A stretch of 64,000 nt of DNA from JACKCB01 sp964452775 (GTDB lineage: Bacteria > Chloroflexota > Anaerolineae > Promineifilales > Promineifilaceae). The position numbers were made by a program, and so were the translations under genes. The notes under the pieces were generated by a model. It ran no database searches and was not told the origin of the DNA. It saw only the letters and a list, made by a program, of their open reading frames with translations. This document shows, piece after piece, positions 16,007 to 24,440 of the stretch; positions within the stretch are counted from its first letter, which is position 1; the number at the start of each line of letters is the position of its first letter. The stretch lies in NCBI GenBank assembly GCA_964452775.1, contig CAYVQP010000005.1, positions 1-64,000 of the forward strand, written 5' to 3'.

Positions 16007-18238
16007 TTATTCCGGGAACGTAAACTCCTCCGCCGGCCAGTAGCCGGAGTCAATGATCGCCTCTTGCACGTTGCTCTGGTCAACGGTAATCACCACCGAG
16101 GGCTTGGCCGGCACTTCGATGACCCCGTTGTCGTAGGTGGTCGTCGCCTCCGGCTCGCCGCCGGAGAGATAGGCAATGGCCGCCGCGATAGCGTCGCCTA
16201 CCAGGGTGCGGACGTCCTTCAAGACGGTCATAGACTGCTTGCCGTCAATGATGTACTGCACCGAGGCAACTTCCGCGTCCTGTCCCGTCACCAGGTAGCT
16301 GGTCACATCCGCATCCGCCGCGAAGGCATCCGCGATAGCCCGCGCCGTGCCGTCATTCGGAGCCAGGATGAAGACATCTCCCTTGTCCTCCGCCGGGGCG
16401 GCAATCAGGTTCGCTTCCGCCAGACCCAGGGCGGTGTTGAAGTCCCAGTTGGTGGTGATCTGGCCGATAATCGTGCCCATCTCCTCCCGGGTCAGCTCCG
16501 CCTTGTCCTGCAGCGCAACCGCTTCCGAAGAGTTCTTGATTACGAAGGTGCCGTCTGCGATCTTCGGCTGCAGCACGTTCCACGCTCCTTCAAAGAAGAG
16601 GAAGGCGTTGTTGTCCGTCGCCGCGCCGGCATACAGGTACAGCGGATGGCCTGTCCCCGTGGCATGGTCCACCAGGTATTGCGCCTGCGCCTCGCCCACT
16701 GCGACGCTGTCGAAGGTCACGTAGTAATCGACCGCGTCCGTGTCCCGGATCAGCCGGTCGTAGGAGATCACCTTCACGCCCGCGTCCCGGGCGGCTTCCG
16801 CGGCCGCAGCCGCCGCCGACCCATCGTGCGGGGTGATGATCAGCACCTCGATGCCCTGCGTAATCAGTTGCTCAACGTTGGCCAGCTCGATGGCCGAATC
16901 GCCCTGGCTGAAGAGGATCTCAACCTCGTAGCCGGCGGCTTCTAGCGCCTCCCGGAAACGTGTCTCGTCCTGAATCCAGCGCGGCTCGTCCCGCGTGGGC
17001 AGCACAATGCCTACCCGCCCGGTGACCTCAGCTGCCGGCTCTGTCTCACCGCCGCCCAGGGCGTCCAGGCCGGTGAACTCCTCCGCCGGCCAGTAGCCGG
17101 AGTCGATAATCGCCTCGACTACATTGCTCTGATCTACCGAGATTACTTGCGAAGGCTTGGCCGGCACCTCGATCACGCCATTGTCATAGGCGTTCGTCGC
17201 TTCCGGCTCGCCGCCGGAGAGATAGGCAATGGCCGCCGCGATAGCGTCGCCTACCAGGGTGCGGACGTCCTTCAAGACGGTCATAGACTGCTTGCCGTCA
17301 ATGATGTACTGCACCGAGGCAACTTCCGCGTCCTGTCCCGTCACCAGGTAGCTGGTCACATCCGCATCCGCCGCGAAGGCATCCGCGATAGCCCGCGCCG
17401 TGCCGTCATTCGGAGCCAGGATGAAGACATCTCCCTTGTCCTCCGCCGGGGCGGCAATCAGGTTCGCTTCCGCCAGACCCAGGGCGGTGTTGAAGTCCCA
17501 GTTGGTGGTGATCTGGCCGATAATCGTGCCCATCTCCTCCCGGGTCAGCTCCGCCTTGTCCTGCAGCGCAACCGCTTCCGAAGAGTTCTTGATTACGAAG
17601 GTGCCGTCTGCGATCTTCGGCTGCAGCACGTTCCACGCTCCTTCAAAGAAGAGGAAGGCGTTGTTGTCCGTCGCCGCGCCGGCATACAGGTACAGCGGAT
17701 GGCCTGTCCCCGTGGCATGGTCCACCAGGTATTGCGCCTGCGCCTCGCCCACTGCGACGCTGTCGAAGGTCACGTAGTAATCGACCGCGTCCGTGTCCCG
17801 GATCAGCCGGTCGTAGGAGATCACCTTCACGCCCGCGTCCCGGGCGGCTTCCGCGGCCGCAGCCGCCGCCGACCCATCGTGCGGGGTGATGATCAGCACC
17901 TCGATGCCCTGCGTAATCAGTTGCTCAACGTTGGCCAGCTCGATGGCCGAATCGCCCTGGCTGAAGAGGATCTCAACCTCGTAGCCGGCGGCTTCTAGCG
18001 CCTCCCGGAAACGTGTCTCGTCCTGAATCCAGCGCGGCTCGTCCCGCGTGGGCAGCACAATGCCTACCCGCCCGGTGACCTCAGCTGCTTCCTCGGGTGT
18101 GGCTTCCTCTTCCGGCGCTTCCGCCGGCTCCGTCGCTGCCGCTGGCTCTTCGGTGGGGGTCGTTGTTGTTCCGCCGCCGCAGGCGACCAAAGCCAGGGCA
18201 ACGATCAGCAAAATTGTAATCCAACGTAGGTGTTTCAT
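16007..18238 (-). CDS. Tandem-fused sugar-binding lipoprotein (two XylF-like domains)
   Basis: 743 residues from ATG 18238 (GGAG nine bases upstream), about twice the 330-370 usual for XylF/RbsB-type binding proteins. A lipoprotein signal ends LALVAC, then a Thr/Glu/Pro/Ala-rich linker, then domain 1 (about 55-390), a short linker (LDALGGGETEPAAE) and domain 2 (about 405-743). Each domain reads GRVGIVLPTRDEPRW, ILFSQGDSA, VLIITPHDGSA and so on, as in periplasmic-binding-protein-like D-xylose receptors. The central 295 or so residues of the two domains are identical; only the last about 45 of each differ. It would capture sugar outside the membrane for the downstream ATPase and permease. The duplication could also be an assembly artefact. 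Confidence 0.85.
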   Translation of the reverse strand: MKHLRWITILLIVALALVACGGGTTTTPTEEPAAATEPAEAPEEEATPEEAAEVTGRVGIVLPTRDEPRWIQDETRFREALEAAGYEVEILFSQGDSAIELANVEQLITQGIEVLIITPHDGSAAAAAAEAARDAGVKVISYDRLIRDTDAVDYYVTFDSVAVGEAQAQYLVDHATGTGHPLYLYAGAATDNNAFLFFEGAWNVLQPKIADGTFVIKNSSEAVALQDKAELTREEMGTIIGQITTNWDFNTALGLAEANLIAAPAEDKGDVFILAPNDGTARAIADAFAADADVTSYLVTGQDAEVASVQYIIDGKQSMTVLKDVRTLVGDAIAAAIAYLSGGEPEATNAYDNGVIEVPAKPSQVISVDQSNVVEAIIDSGYWPAEEFTGLDALGGGETEPAAEVTGRVGIVLPTRDEPRWIQDETRFREALEAAGYEVEILFSQGDSAIELANVEQLITQGIEVLIITPHDGSAAAAAAEAARDAGVKVISYDRLIRDTDAVDYYVTFDSVAVGEAQAQYLVDHATGTGHPLYLYAGAATDNNAFLFFEGAWNVLQPKIADGTFVIKNSSEAVALQDKAELTREEMGTIIGQITTNWDFNTALGLAEANLIAAPAEDKGDVFILAPNDGTARAIADAFAADADVTSYLVTGQDAEVASVQYIIDGKQSMTVLKDVRTLVGDAIAAAIAYLSGGEPEATTTYDNGVIEVPAKPSVVITVDQSNVQEAIIDSGYWPAEEFTFPE
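16149..17035. repeat. Direct repeat, copy A (second binding-protein domain)
   Basis: 887 bp that match 17202-18088 at an offset of exactly 1053 bp (351 codons). I found no mismatch when comparing the bases and the translations in several frames. Identity stops sharply at both ends. Confidence 0.9.
17202..18088. repeat. Direct repeat, copy B (first binding-protein domain)
   Basis: Partner of 16149-17035. The DNA just outside the repeat, encoding the C-terminal 45 residues of each domain, has clearly diverged, while the repeat itself appears identical. Confidence 0.9.
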
Positions 18239-18648
18239 AGTATCTTCTCCTTCCAACATTCTGGAATTGTGATGGCGCGAAAATGCGTCTGTGTCTGACG
18301 CCTGTTTGGGGCTACCGGATAGAGCACATTGACCAACGGCATCACCTCTCTTACAGGGGTATTACCTGGGAGCGCCACACCGGCGCTCACCTGTTTCCAG
18401 GTCGCCTGAATTATAATCGAGAAATGCTCCGTACCCAAGCATATTCCATGCCGGGGCATCACGGCGCCTTAGCGGTCCGGCAAGACGCTTCGGATTCCAG
18501 ACAGCCTTTAATGAAGTCCGGATTTTCCGATTTTCGGTGACAAGTGTAGAATCCCGCAGTCTTGGCGAGGAAAGGAACGTGTGGGCGTTGTGCCGGCGAG
18601 TTTGGACTGTAAGCGCCTGGAGGTAGCTGTGACAACTAAGCGGCCAAT
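18239..18648. other. Divergent intergenic region upstream of the sugar ABC operon
   Basis: About 410 bp without a supportable gene. It holds the operon promoter listed separately. Downstream of it on the minus strand are two palindromes, GAGCGCC-ACACC-GGCGCTC (18370-18388) and ACCTG-TTTC-CAGGT (about 18389-18402), that could be regulator sites near the start of the transcript. Nothing is recognisable on the plus side apart from GGAGG at about 18619. Confidence 0.5.
18410..18438 (-). promoter_or_regulatory. Candidate promoter of the sugar ABC operon
   Basis: On the minus strand TTGGGT (18433-18438), a 17-base spacer and consensus TATAAT (18410-18415). A palindrome ACCTG-TTTC-CAGGT follows directly at the expected transcription start and may be an operator. 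Confidence 0.55.
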
Positions 18649-19812
18649 GTGTTACGGGAGATCATTGTGAAGGTTACGGATCCGGCAGAACAAAGGCGGG
18701 TGTATGACTTGATCTGGAGTCAGATGCCGACCATGCAAAAGCGCACCTCGTCCACCTGGTGGTTTTTCGTGTTGCTTCCCAAGGGACCGGAGGGATATGG
18801 GCCGAACCAGATGATGTTCGCCTCGGCCAATCGAGCCGGCGACCGGGTCAGGATCAACGATGTCTGGCTGCGTGGAATTGACCTCAAGCGACCCATTGTG
18901 AACGGAGTCGATCGCTTTCAGGTGTTACACACCGGCTGGTACTGCGATGGAGAGGTTGTGCATGAAAATTTGCTCCAACACGCGGCCGACGCGGTGCTCA
19001 GCTCTGAAGGATTCCTGGAAGCATGGTCGCTGGACGAGTCCGGACAATGTTACGGCGGTGAGATACGGGCCAGCGACGCGTACCCGCTGGCGCTGGATGC
19101 GCACTATCGCGGACCAACAGGGGGAGGGCGGTTTACCGCGTGGGGAGATCTAAACTCAGTTGATTCTTCGCCGCACGAAGCGGTCAACATTGACACGTAC
19201 TTCGGCGGCACCCATTTCATTGCCTGGCGACTGATGAACTTCGAGGGCGAGTTCTGGTGGCCGGGCGGCCACAGACAGCTTGGCGGCCTGTGCTATTTCC
19301 AACGTGTTTGCCTGAACATTCCCGCCTTTCCATGGAAGTGGATATGGGCGTTATTTGAGGATGGCACACTCTTTTCGGCGTACGTGCCATACGTGGGCTT
19401 CAACCTGTTTCGCAAGGGTTATCGCCTTTTTTCGCGGGAGTGGATGGAACGAACGACGCTTCCCATATTTCCCGGCGCCTATTGGGATCCGGCCGGCCCG
19501 GAAGAGCGATTCTTGTTTGATACAGCACGGGTAACTCCCCGGCTGACGGGGAAGGATTATCCGTCGTTTGAGGTCTTTGCCCGCCGGCGAGGCGGGGACT
19601 ACATTTCGTTTATCGCGGAGCCTTATGGCCGGGCGCGCTCATTTGTGGATCGGCCGTTGCGGGGAGGGAAGAGGGAAGCTCACTGGAACTACAACGAGTT
19701 TATGTTCCGCATGGCGGCGGTGGAGGGGAGCATTAATGGCCGGCCGATCAATCATAAGACTATGGGCAACGGGTTTGGCAGCCTGGAGTACACCTACGGT
19801 TTGGGCCTGTGA
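18649..19812 (+). CDS. Lipocalin-like protein, possibly CrtC/AttH family
   Basis: 387 residues from GTG 18649; GTG 18667, with GGGAG seven bases before it, may be the true start. It is Trp/Tyr/Phe-rich with no signal peptide or membrane helix. Repeated patterns such as GTHFIAWRLMNFEG and QRVCLNIPAFPWKWIWALFE followed by EDGTLFSAYVPYVG resemble the beta-barrel halves of carotenoid 1,2-hydratase/AttH lipocalins, where a Trp-rich strand precedes an Asp-Gly turn. The C-terminus ends GSLEYTYGLGL. I recognise a family resemblance but not an activity. It stands alone between divergent and convergent neighbours. Confidence 0.4.
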   Translation: MLREIIVKVTDPAEQRRVYDLIWSQMPTMQKRTSSTWWFFVLLPKGPEGYGPNQMMFASANRAGDRVRINDVWLRGIDLKRPIVNGVDRFQVLHTGWYCDGEVVHENLLQHAADAVLSSEGFLEAWSLDESGQCYGGEIRASDAYPLALDAHYRGPTGGGRFTAWGDLNSVDSSPHEAVNIDTYFGGTHFIAWRLMNFEGEFWWPGGHRQLGGLCYFQRVCLNIPAFPWKWIWALFEDGTLFSAYVPYVGFNLFRKGYRLFSREWMERTTLPIFPGAYWDPAGPEERFLFDTARVTPRLTGKDYPSFEVFARRRGGDYISFIAEPYGRARSFVDRPLRGGKREAHWNYNEFMFRMAAVEGSINGRPINHKTMGNGFGSLEYTYGLGL

Positions 19813-19851
19813 GCTGCCAACTGTCAAGTCGGATATGTACGCAGAAAGCCG

Positions 19852-20472
19852 CTACAGGAAATAGAGACGGGCAAGGGCCAGAAGTCCAAATACAGTTAGG
19901 ATAATACCAGCGAGCCGGTTGACCCACTTGAGGGCACGCTGATTGATCCTGTCGCGCAGCCAGGAAAATGCGCCACTGAGGAGAAACCACCAGAGCGTCG
20001 AACCGCAAAAGACACCGGCGACAAGCAGCGCCGCGGCCATATAGCCACGCTCTACCTCCGCCAATCCCAGACCGGCAAACACCGTAACGAAAGTGAGGAT
20101 AGTGACCGGATTGGTGAGCGTAAACAGCAGGGTCGTCAAATAGGCGCCGGCCAGCGAGCCGGTTACTTCGGCGCTCGATCTGTCTGGCGGAGCGGAGACG
20201 AATATGCGCGCGCCCAGCACCAGCAGGAATATCCCGCCCGCCAGTGAGAACCAGCGTTGCTGAGCCACCAACATGCCGGCAATCATGGTCAGCCCAAGAG
20301 CGGCGACAAGGCCGTAAAAGGCATCCGCAGTAGCGGCTCCAAGACCGGACGCAAAGCCGTAGCGTCGCCCCTGTTGCAGGGTGCGCTGGATGCAAAGCAG
20401 TCCAACCGGGCCAACGGGCGCGGCAATTGCGAAGCCAACCGCGAGACCGCGCAAGAAGGGATTGATTTCCAT
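19852..20472 (-). CDS. LysE/RhtB-family amino-acid exporter
   Basis: 206-residue inner-membrane protein with six hydrophobic segments. The N-terminus has the LysE hallmark GFAIAAPVGPVGLLCIQRTL, followed by a Gly-rich second helix (FASGLGAATADAFYG). Such carriers export threonine, homoserine, lysine or other amino acids. It starts 14 bp after the threonine synthase stop on the same strand, which suggests export of threonine or homoserine (inference). Convergent with the lipocalin-like gene across a 39-bp gap. Confidence 0.85.
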   Translation of the reverse strand: MEINPFLRGLAVGFAIAAPVGPVGLLCIQRTLQQGRRYGFASGLGAATADAFYGLVAALGLTMIAGMLVAQQRWFSLAGGIFLLVLGARIFVSAPPDRSSAEVTGSLAGAYLTTLLFTLTNPVTILTFVTVFAGLGLAEVERGYMAAALLVAGVFCGSTLWWFLLSGAFSWLRDRINQRALKWVNRLAGIILTVFGLLALARLYFL

Positions 20473-20486
20473 GAGGCCGAAGCTTT

Positions 20487-21650
20487 TCAGATAGAGACGG
20501 TCTGCTTCAATCCGCTGCCGGTGCCGAAGAGCACTACCGACTCCGATGGCGCGATCCAGCCGGACCCAGCGAGTTCCTCCAGGCCGGCCACCGTGGCCGC
20601 TGCTTCCAAACTAACATAGATGCCCTCCGTGGAAGCAAGCTGCCTCTGGGCGCGGCGGATGTCTGCGTCATTGACCGCGAGACCAATTCCGCCGCTCTCC
20701 CGCAACACTTTGAGCATCATCCGGCCGCCAATGGTAGCCGGCACACGCAAGCCGGCCGCGTCAGTGTGGGCATCCGGCCAATATTCGGTATCCACAGCGC
20801 CCCCGAGGAATGCCTTTACGACCGGGGCGCACCCGGCGGATTGCACAGCTACCATGCGTGGCCGATGGCCGTCGATCCAGCCGAGAGCCTGCAACTCGGC
20901 AAATGCCTTCCACATACCTATCAGGCCGGTGCCGCCGCCGGTCGGATAGACGACAACGTCCGGCAGCCGCCAGCGAAAGTGGGCTGCCAACTCGTAGCCC
21001 ATAATCTTCTTGCCCTCCAGCCGGTATGGTTCCTTAAGTGTGGAGACATCGAACCAACCATTCTCGCGCGCCAACTCGGCTGCCATTCGGCCGGCGTCAT
21101 CTATTCGACCGTCCACCAGGTGCAGCTCCGCGCCGGTGACGCTGACCTCGATCTGGTTGACCAACGGTGCGTCACGGGGCATGAAGACGTGGGCAGGAAT
21201 GCCGGCTCTGGCGGCGTAGGCAGCCAGCGCGCCGCCCGCATTCCCGGCAGTGGGGATAACTACCTGGCGGACGCCAAGTTCCACGGCGCGACTGATGGCG
21301 ACGGATAGACCGAGGGCTTTGAAGCTGCCGGTGGGATTTTGCCCTTCGTCCTTCAGGTAAAGATGCCTGAGCCCGTAACATTCTCCCAGGCGGGGAAGGG
21401 GCAGTACCGGACTACCTCCTTCGCCCAAGGAGACGATAGTTGCCGGGTCTCTGACCGGCAGCAGCTCTTGATAACGCCAGATGGTCGGCGCGCGACTCTG
21501 AAGCCGGTCTCGGTCCAATCTCCTGCCCGCCTCCTGCAGGTCATAACGAGCTAGAAGTGGCCGGGCGCAATGAGCGCAGAGGTTAATAGCTTGATCGGCG
21601 GAATAGGAGCGCGCGCAAACAGAACATTCGAGGTGCGTCAAATAGCTCAT
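20487..21650 (-). CDS. thrC: Threonine synthase
   Basis: PLP enzyme that converts O-phosphohomoserine to threonine. 387 residues from ATG 21650 (MSYLTHLECSVC); the longer reading from 21722 adds a non-conserved Arg-rich tail. An N-terminal zinc-ribbon-like pair of C-x2-C motifs, as in archaeal/actinobacterial-type ThrC, precedes the PLP lysine in NPTGSFKALG (near residue 103). The phosphate-binding loop is PTAGNAGGALA, and VVYPTGGGTGLIGMWKAF lies near 235. It is probably co-transcribed with the LysE exporter. The aminotransferase on the other strand starts 130 bp away, so promoters for both lie in that gap. Confidence 0.88.
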   Translation of the reverse strand: MSYLTHLECSVCARSYSADQAINLCAHCARPLLARYDLQEAGRRLDRDRLQSRAPTIWRYQELLPVRDPATIVSLGEGGSPVLPLPRLGECYGLRHLYLKDEGQNPTGSFKALGLSVAISRAVELGVRQVVIPTAGNAGGALAAYAARAGIPAHVFMPRDAPLVNQIEVSVTGAELHLVDGRIDDAGRMAAELARENGWFDVSTLKEPYRLEGKKIMGYELAAHFRWRLPDVVVYPTGGGTGLIGMWKAFAELQALGWIDGHRPRMVAVQSAGCAPVVKAFLGGAVDTEYWPDAHTDAAGLRVPATIGGRMMLKVLRESGGIGLAVNDADIRRAQRQLASTEGIYVSLEAAATVAGLEELAGSGWIAPSESVVLFGTGSGLKQTVSI

Positions 21651-21780
21651 GGCAATCTCAACCTGGAAGAATGAACCGAGCAAGTGTAGCCGGAAGCTTG
21701 GCCGTGACAAGCTGCGGCGCACAGCTATACTCAGTTAACTACTGAACTCGTCACTACCTGAGAGTCCTCATTAGCCGCCT

Positions 21781-22959
21781 ATGATACGCACGACGCAGAT
21801 CCAATCTGATGAAGCCATTATTGACCTGGGGAATGGTCAGCCCTCGCCGGAGCTGCTGCCGGCAGAGCTTCTCTGGCACGGTGCACAGGAACGCTTCGCC
21901 GATGCAGACAAGTCGTGGCTGCAATATGGGCCGGAGGAGGGTGACGGGTACTTTCGGCTCGCGCTGGCGTCGTTTCTTACGAAAGCCTATGGCGTATCTG
22001 TACCCGCACAGGAGTTGTTCATCACCGCCGGCGCTTCGCAAGGGTTGTACCTTGTTGCCAGCCTGGTCAGCAGGCCGGGAGATACTATCCTGGTTGAGGA
22101 GCCGAGTTATTTTCTGGCGCTACGGATGTTTGCCGATTTGGGACTACACATTGAAGGAGTGCCGGTTGACGATCAGGGTCTGAGCGTAGACGCGTTGGAG
22201 GAGAGGTTGAAAGGGGAGCGATCCCGGCCAAAACCGGCGTTCCTGTATACGATTCCGACCTTTCAAAATCCGTCCGGGCGCACGCTCTCCGCTCAGCGGA
22301 GAGCGAAGCTGGCCGTGCTCAGCGCGGAACATGACCTACTGGTGCTGGCCGATGAAGTCTATCAATTACTACACTTCGAGGAGGCGCCGCCTGCGCCGTT
22401 GCGGTGTTTCCAGGGTGGTCGCATGGTCAGTTTCGGCTCGTTTTCGAAGATTTTGGCCCCCGGCTTGCGACTTGGCTGGCTGCAGGCTGACCCGGAGCTA
22501 TTGAAAACATTGAGTGAGGCGGGCCTTGTCAAGAGTGGGGGAGGTCTGAATCCTTTTGCCTCAGCGATGGTGCGGAGCCTGCTCGACAGCGGAAAACTCG
22601 ACGCGAACATTGAGCAACTGCGGCGAACCTATAGGGAAAGAAGCAGAACCTTGCAGGACGCATTGCGGGCATCTCTTGGTGAAAGAGCCGGTTTCGTAAA
22701 CGCGCAAGGCGGATACTTCCTCTGGCTTCATACGCCCGGCAGGAATCTTAGGGAAATGCTCCCTGAAGCGCGAAAGGCAGGGGTCTCATATCACCCCGGC
22801 GGGTTATTTGGGGCGGGCAGAGCACTGGATGAATTTGCCCGCCTCTGCTTTGCTCACTATGAGCCGGCCAGTATTGTGCTGGCGGTTGAGCGATTTGCAG
22901 CCACATTGGCGAAGGCAGGCCCAACTTCGGGAAACTCGAAACGGCAGCCGGGAAGCTGA
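21781..22959 (+). CDS. PLP-dependent class I/II aminotransferase
   Basis: 392-residue fold-type I aminotransferase, most like the 2-aminoadipate/aromatic (LysN/MocR-type) group: ELFITAGASQGLYLVASL, then VEEPSYF, ADEVYQLLHF and the PLP lysine in SFGSFSKILAPGLRLGW (near residue 227). It has no N-terminal GntR helix-turn-helix, so it is an enzyme and not a MocR regulator. The start lies in the divergent gap with thrC. Its last 103 bp overlap the 3' end of the META-domain gene on the opposite strand. The substrate is not predictable from what I can see. Confidence 0.85.
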   Translation: MIRTTQIQSDEAIIDLGNGQPSPELLPAELLWHGAQERFADADKSWLQYGPEEGDGYFRLALASFLTKAYGVSVPAQELFITAGASQGLYLVASLVSRPGDTILVEEPSYFLALRMFADLGLHIEGVPVDDQGLSVDALEERLKGERSRPKPAFLYTIPTFQNPSGRTLSAQRRAKLAVLSAEHDLLVLADEVYQLLHFEEAPPAPLRCFQGGRMVSFGSFSKILAPGLRLGWLQADPELLKTLSEAGLVKSGGGLNPFASAMVRSLLDSGKLDANIEQLRRTYRERSRTLQDALRASLGERAGFVNAQGGYFLWLHTPGRNLREMLPEARKAGVSYHPGGLFGAGRALDEFARLCFAHYEPASIVLAVERFAATLAKAGPTSGNSKRQPGS

Positions 22960-23561
22960 GTTGTTACCGGCGGGGTCTCGGAAAGCTGCATCACCCCAGA
23001 ATCAGCCGGCAATTCGAGCAACAAGGTGCTGCCCACAAAGGAATAGGCGACGACCTCATTGAGCAGACGGGCAAACTGAGCGCCAAGCGAATCGGGGGCG
23101 CATTCAGCGGCAGTCAAAGCGGTGATTCTGATATCTATTTTGCCCCCGGCTGCTGAGTATTCCCCGCCGCCGCTGTTGCAATCGGCGACTACGCTCACCG
23201 TCCCGTTGCTGCCAAATAGGACCGTGTAGTGGCCGGAGTTGGCAATAGGTCCCGCCCCGGCTGATGGGTCGCTAAAGTAGTACCATTGCCAGACCCTGCC
23301 GGTGAGGTTAGCGTCGGTCTGTGGAGCACCCAGTTCGGGGGCGCTGCCGGCGACGATCGCAATGGCAAAGATCGCGCCGAGCACAAGGCACAGCGTAATT
23401 GCCAGAATGATTGTCAGGAAGGTCCTGCCCGTGTTTTTGCGGCTTCCCGTCGCCTCAGCAGCGGCTGAACCCCCTCCGATGCTCTCCTGTCCGGGAGATG
23501 CAGACTCCAACGCGGCTTCGACCTGACCACGATCCAACTCCAGTGTGTCCTGATCTTCCAT
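22857..23561 (-). CDS. Membrane-anchored META-domain protein
   Basis: 234 residues: an acidic cytoplasmic head of about 45 residues, one membrane helix (TFLTIILAITLCLVLGAIFA), then an extracytoplasmic META (HslJ-like) domain of about 110 residues. That domain has LTGRVWQWYYF, GSNGTVSVVADCNSGGGEY and a Cys-containing TAAECAPDSLG, the usual META layout with its Asp-Cys-Asn core. The function is unknown; META domains are found in envelope-stress and surface proteins. The C-terminal about 34 residues are read from the strand opposite the aminotransferase end. A second META domain occurs at the end of the fusion lipoprotein at 27885. Confidence 0.75.
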   Translation of the reverse strand: MEDQDTLELDRGQVEAALESASPGQESIGGGSAAAEATGSRKNTGRTFLTIILAITLCLVLGAIFAIAIVAGSAPELGAPQTDANLTGRVWQWYYFSDPSAGAGPIANSGHYTVLFGSNGTVSVVADCNSGGGEYSAAGGKIDIRITALTAAECAPDSLGAQFARLLNEVVAYSFVGSTLLLELPADSGVMQLSETPPVTTQLPGCRFEFPEVGPAFANVAANRSTASTILAGS

Positions 23562-23905
23562 TGACTGTCCTCCCGTTCAAATTGGCGCCGGTCGCTGGCG
23601 GGCGCCGGACCTGCCCAGCATCATGGGTGATTGTACAGAATTAGTGGCAGGGCGCTACAGATGGCCGGGTTTCAGGCGCCGGAGTGGTCAGGCGTCAAAG
23701 TTAGGGAGTCTACGCCGGAGGTCCGGAATCCACGGAAGGGGAAGCTTCGCTTTCGACCACATTGGACTGTTCGTCGACGCTGTAGCGCATCATGTCAGCC
23801 AACCAATGCGTGCTCGGCTGTGGCTCAAGGCCGGTCAGTCAGGCTCTCTGCGCATATTCGGGGATTGTTGCCGCCAGGCGGGCAACATGCTGATGATCAG
23901 GCCGT
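23562..23905. other. Intergenic stretch, no convincing gene
   Basis: About 344 bp. On the minus strand a protein-like reading runs roughly 23917-23707. It contains a segment ending HVARLAATIPEYAQRA, an in-frame TGA, and then LEPQPSTHWLADMMRYS. This could be a decayed gene, but the evidence is weak. The plus-strand readings look like chance. The promoter of the META gene must lie near 23562-23640. Confidence 0.3.
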
Positions 23906-24196
23906 TCAGGTAGTTGAGAAGCGATTACGGCCACCATAGCCGCTGCCTGCATACGACCCCAAGTCAACGATGACGGCGATTACTATTGAGGCCCATTCCA
24001 GGAAGGAGATTCCCGACTGGAAGACGGATACGTAGATTATTGTGGTCCACGGGAGGAAGATGAGGCCAAGCAGAGGCCAGAAGAAAGAGTCGACTGCACC
24101 CTGCTCGCCAACCCAACGCGCCGGCTGAAATATCCACCACAGCAGGCCGCCGATGCGCGGCCCAAGCAAGACAAGAACGGCGAGTAGACAACACAT
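23906..24196 (-). CDS. Small membrane protein, unknown function
   Basis: 96 residues with about three hydrophobic stretches: CCLLAVLVLLGPRIGGLLWW, FFWPLLGLIFLPWTTIIYVS and WASIVIAVIVDLGSYAG. It ends with a Gly/Tyr-rich tail GSGYGGRNR. The composition is clearly that of a real membrane protein, of a type often annotated as hypothetical in Chloroflexota. It lies next to two other small membrane genes (24441 and 25102). I do not recognise a function. Confidence 0.65.
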   Translation of the reverse strand: MCCLLAVLVLLGPRIGGLLWWIFQPARWVGEQGAVDSFFWPLLGLIFLPWTTIIYVSVFQSGISFLEWASIVIAVIVDLGSYAGSGYGGRNRFSTT

Positions 24197-24440
24197 CCGG
24201 TACTCCTCATCAAATGTCGCCCGCCCCAGGTGCGATTCGTGCGCCCGTTACTGCATGCTGGACCCTCGCCAGCGTGCAGATAATAAGGTATGAGGAGAAG
24301 TCAGGCAAATGCCGGCGCCAGCCAAATTGGCATTAGCCGCCAACCTGCGCTGACTGCTTGCAGCAGTCAGCAAGGTGGGCGAAAATAGAGGGTGGGGCGG
24401 TATCTTGATAGCGCCAGGCAAGCTGAAGGGATGTGATGTC

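Noticed and set aside
15620..17998. Long plus-strand frames (441 and 283 codons) opposite the sugar-binding protein gene
   Set aside because: They share identical stretches only because the DNA repeat is duplicated; no ribosome site and no protein-like pattern. They are shadows of the minus-strand gene.
21781..22959. MocR-type transcription factor
   Set aside because: The aminotransferase domain starts at residue 1; there is no N-terminal GntR helix-turn-helix domain.
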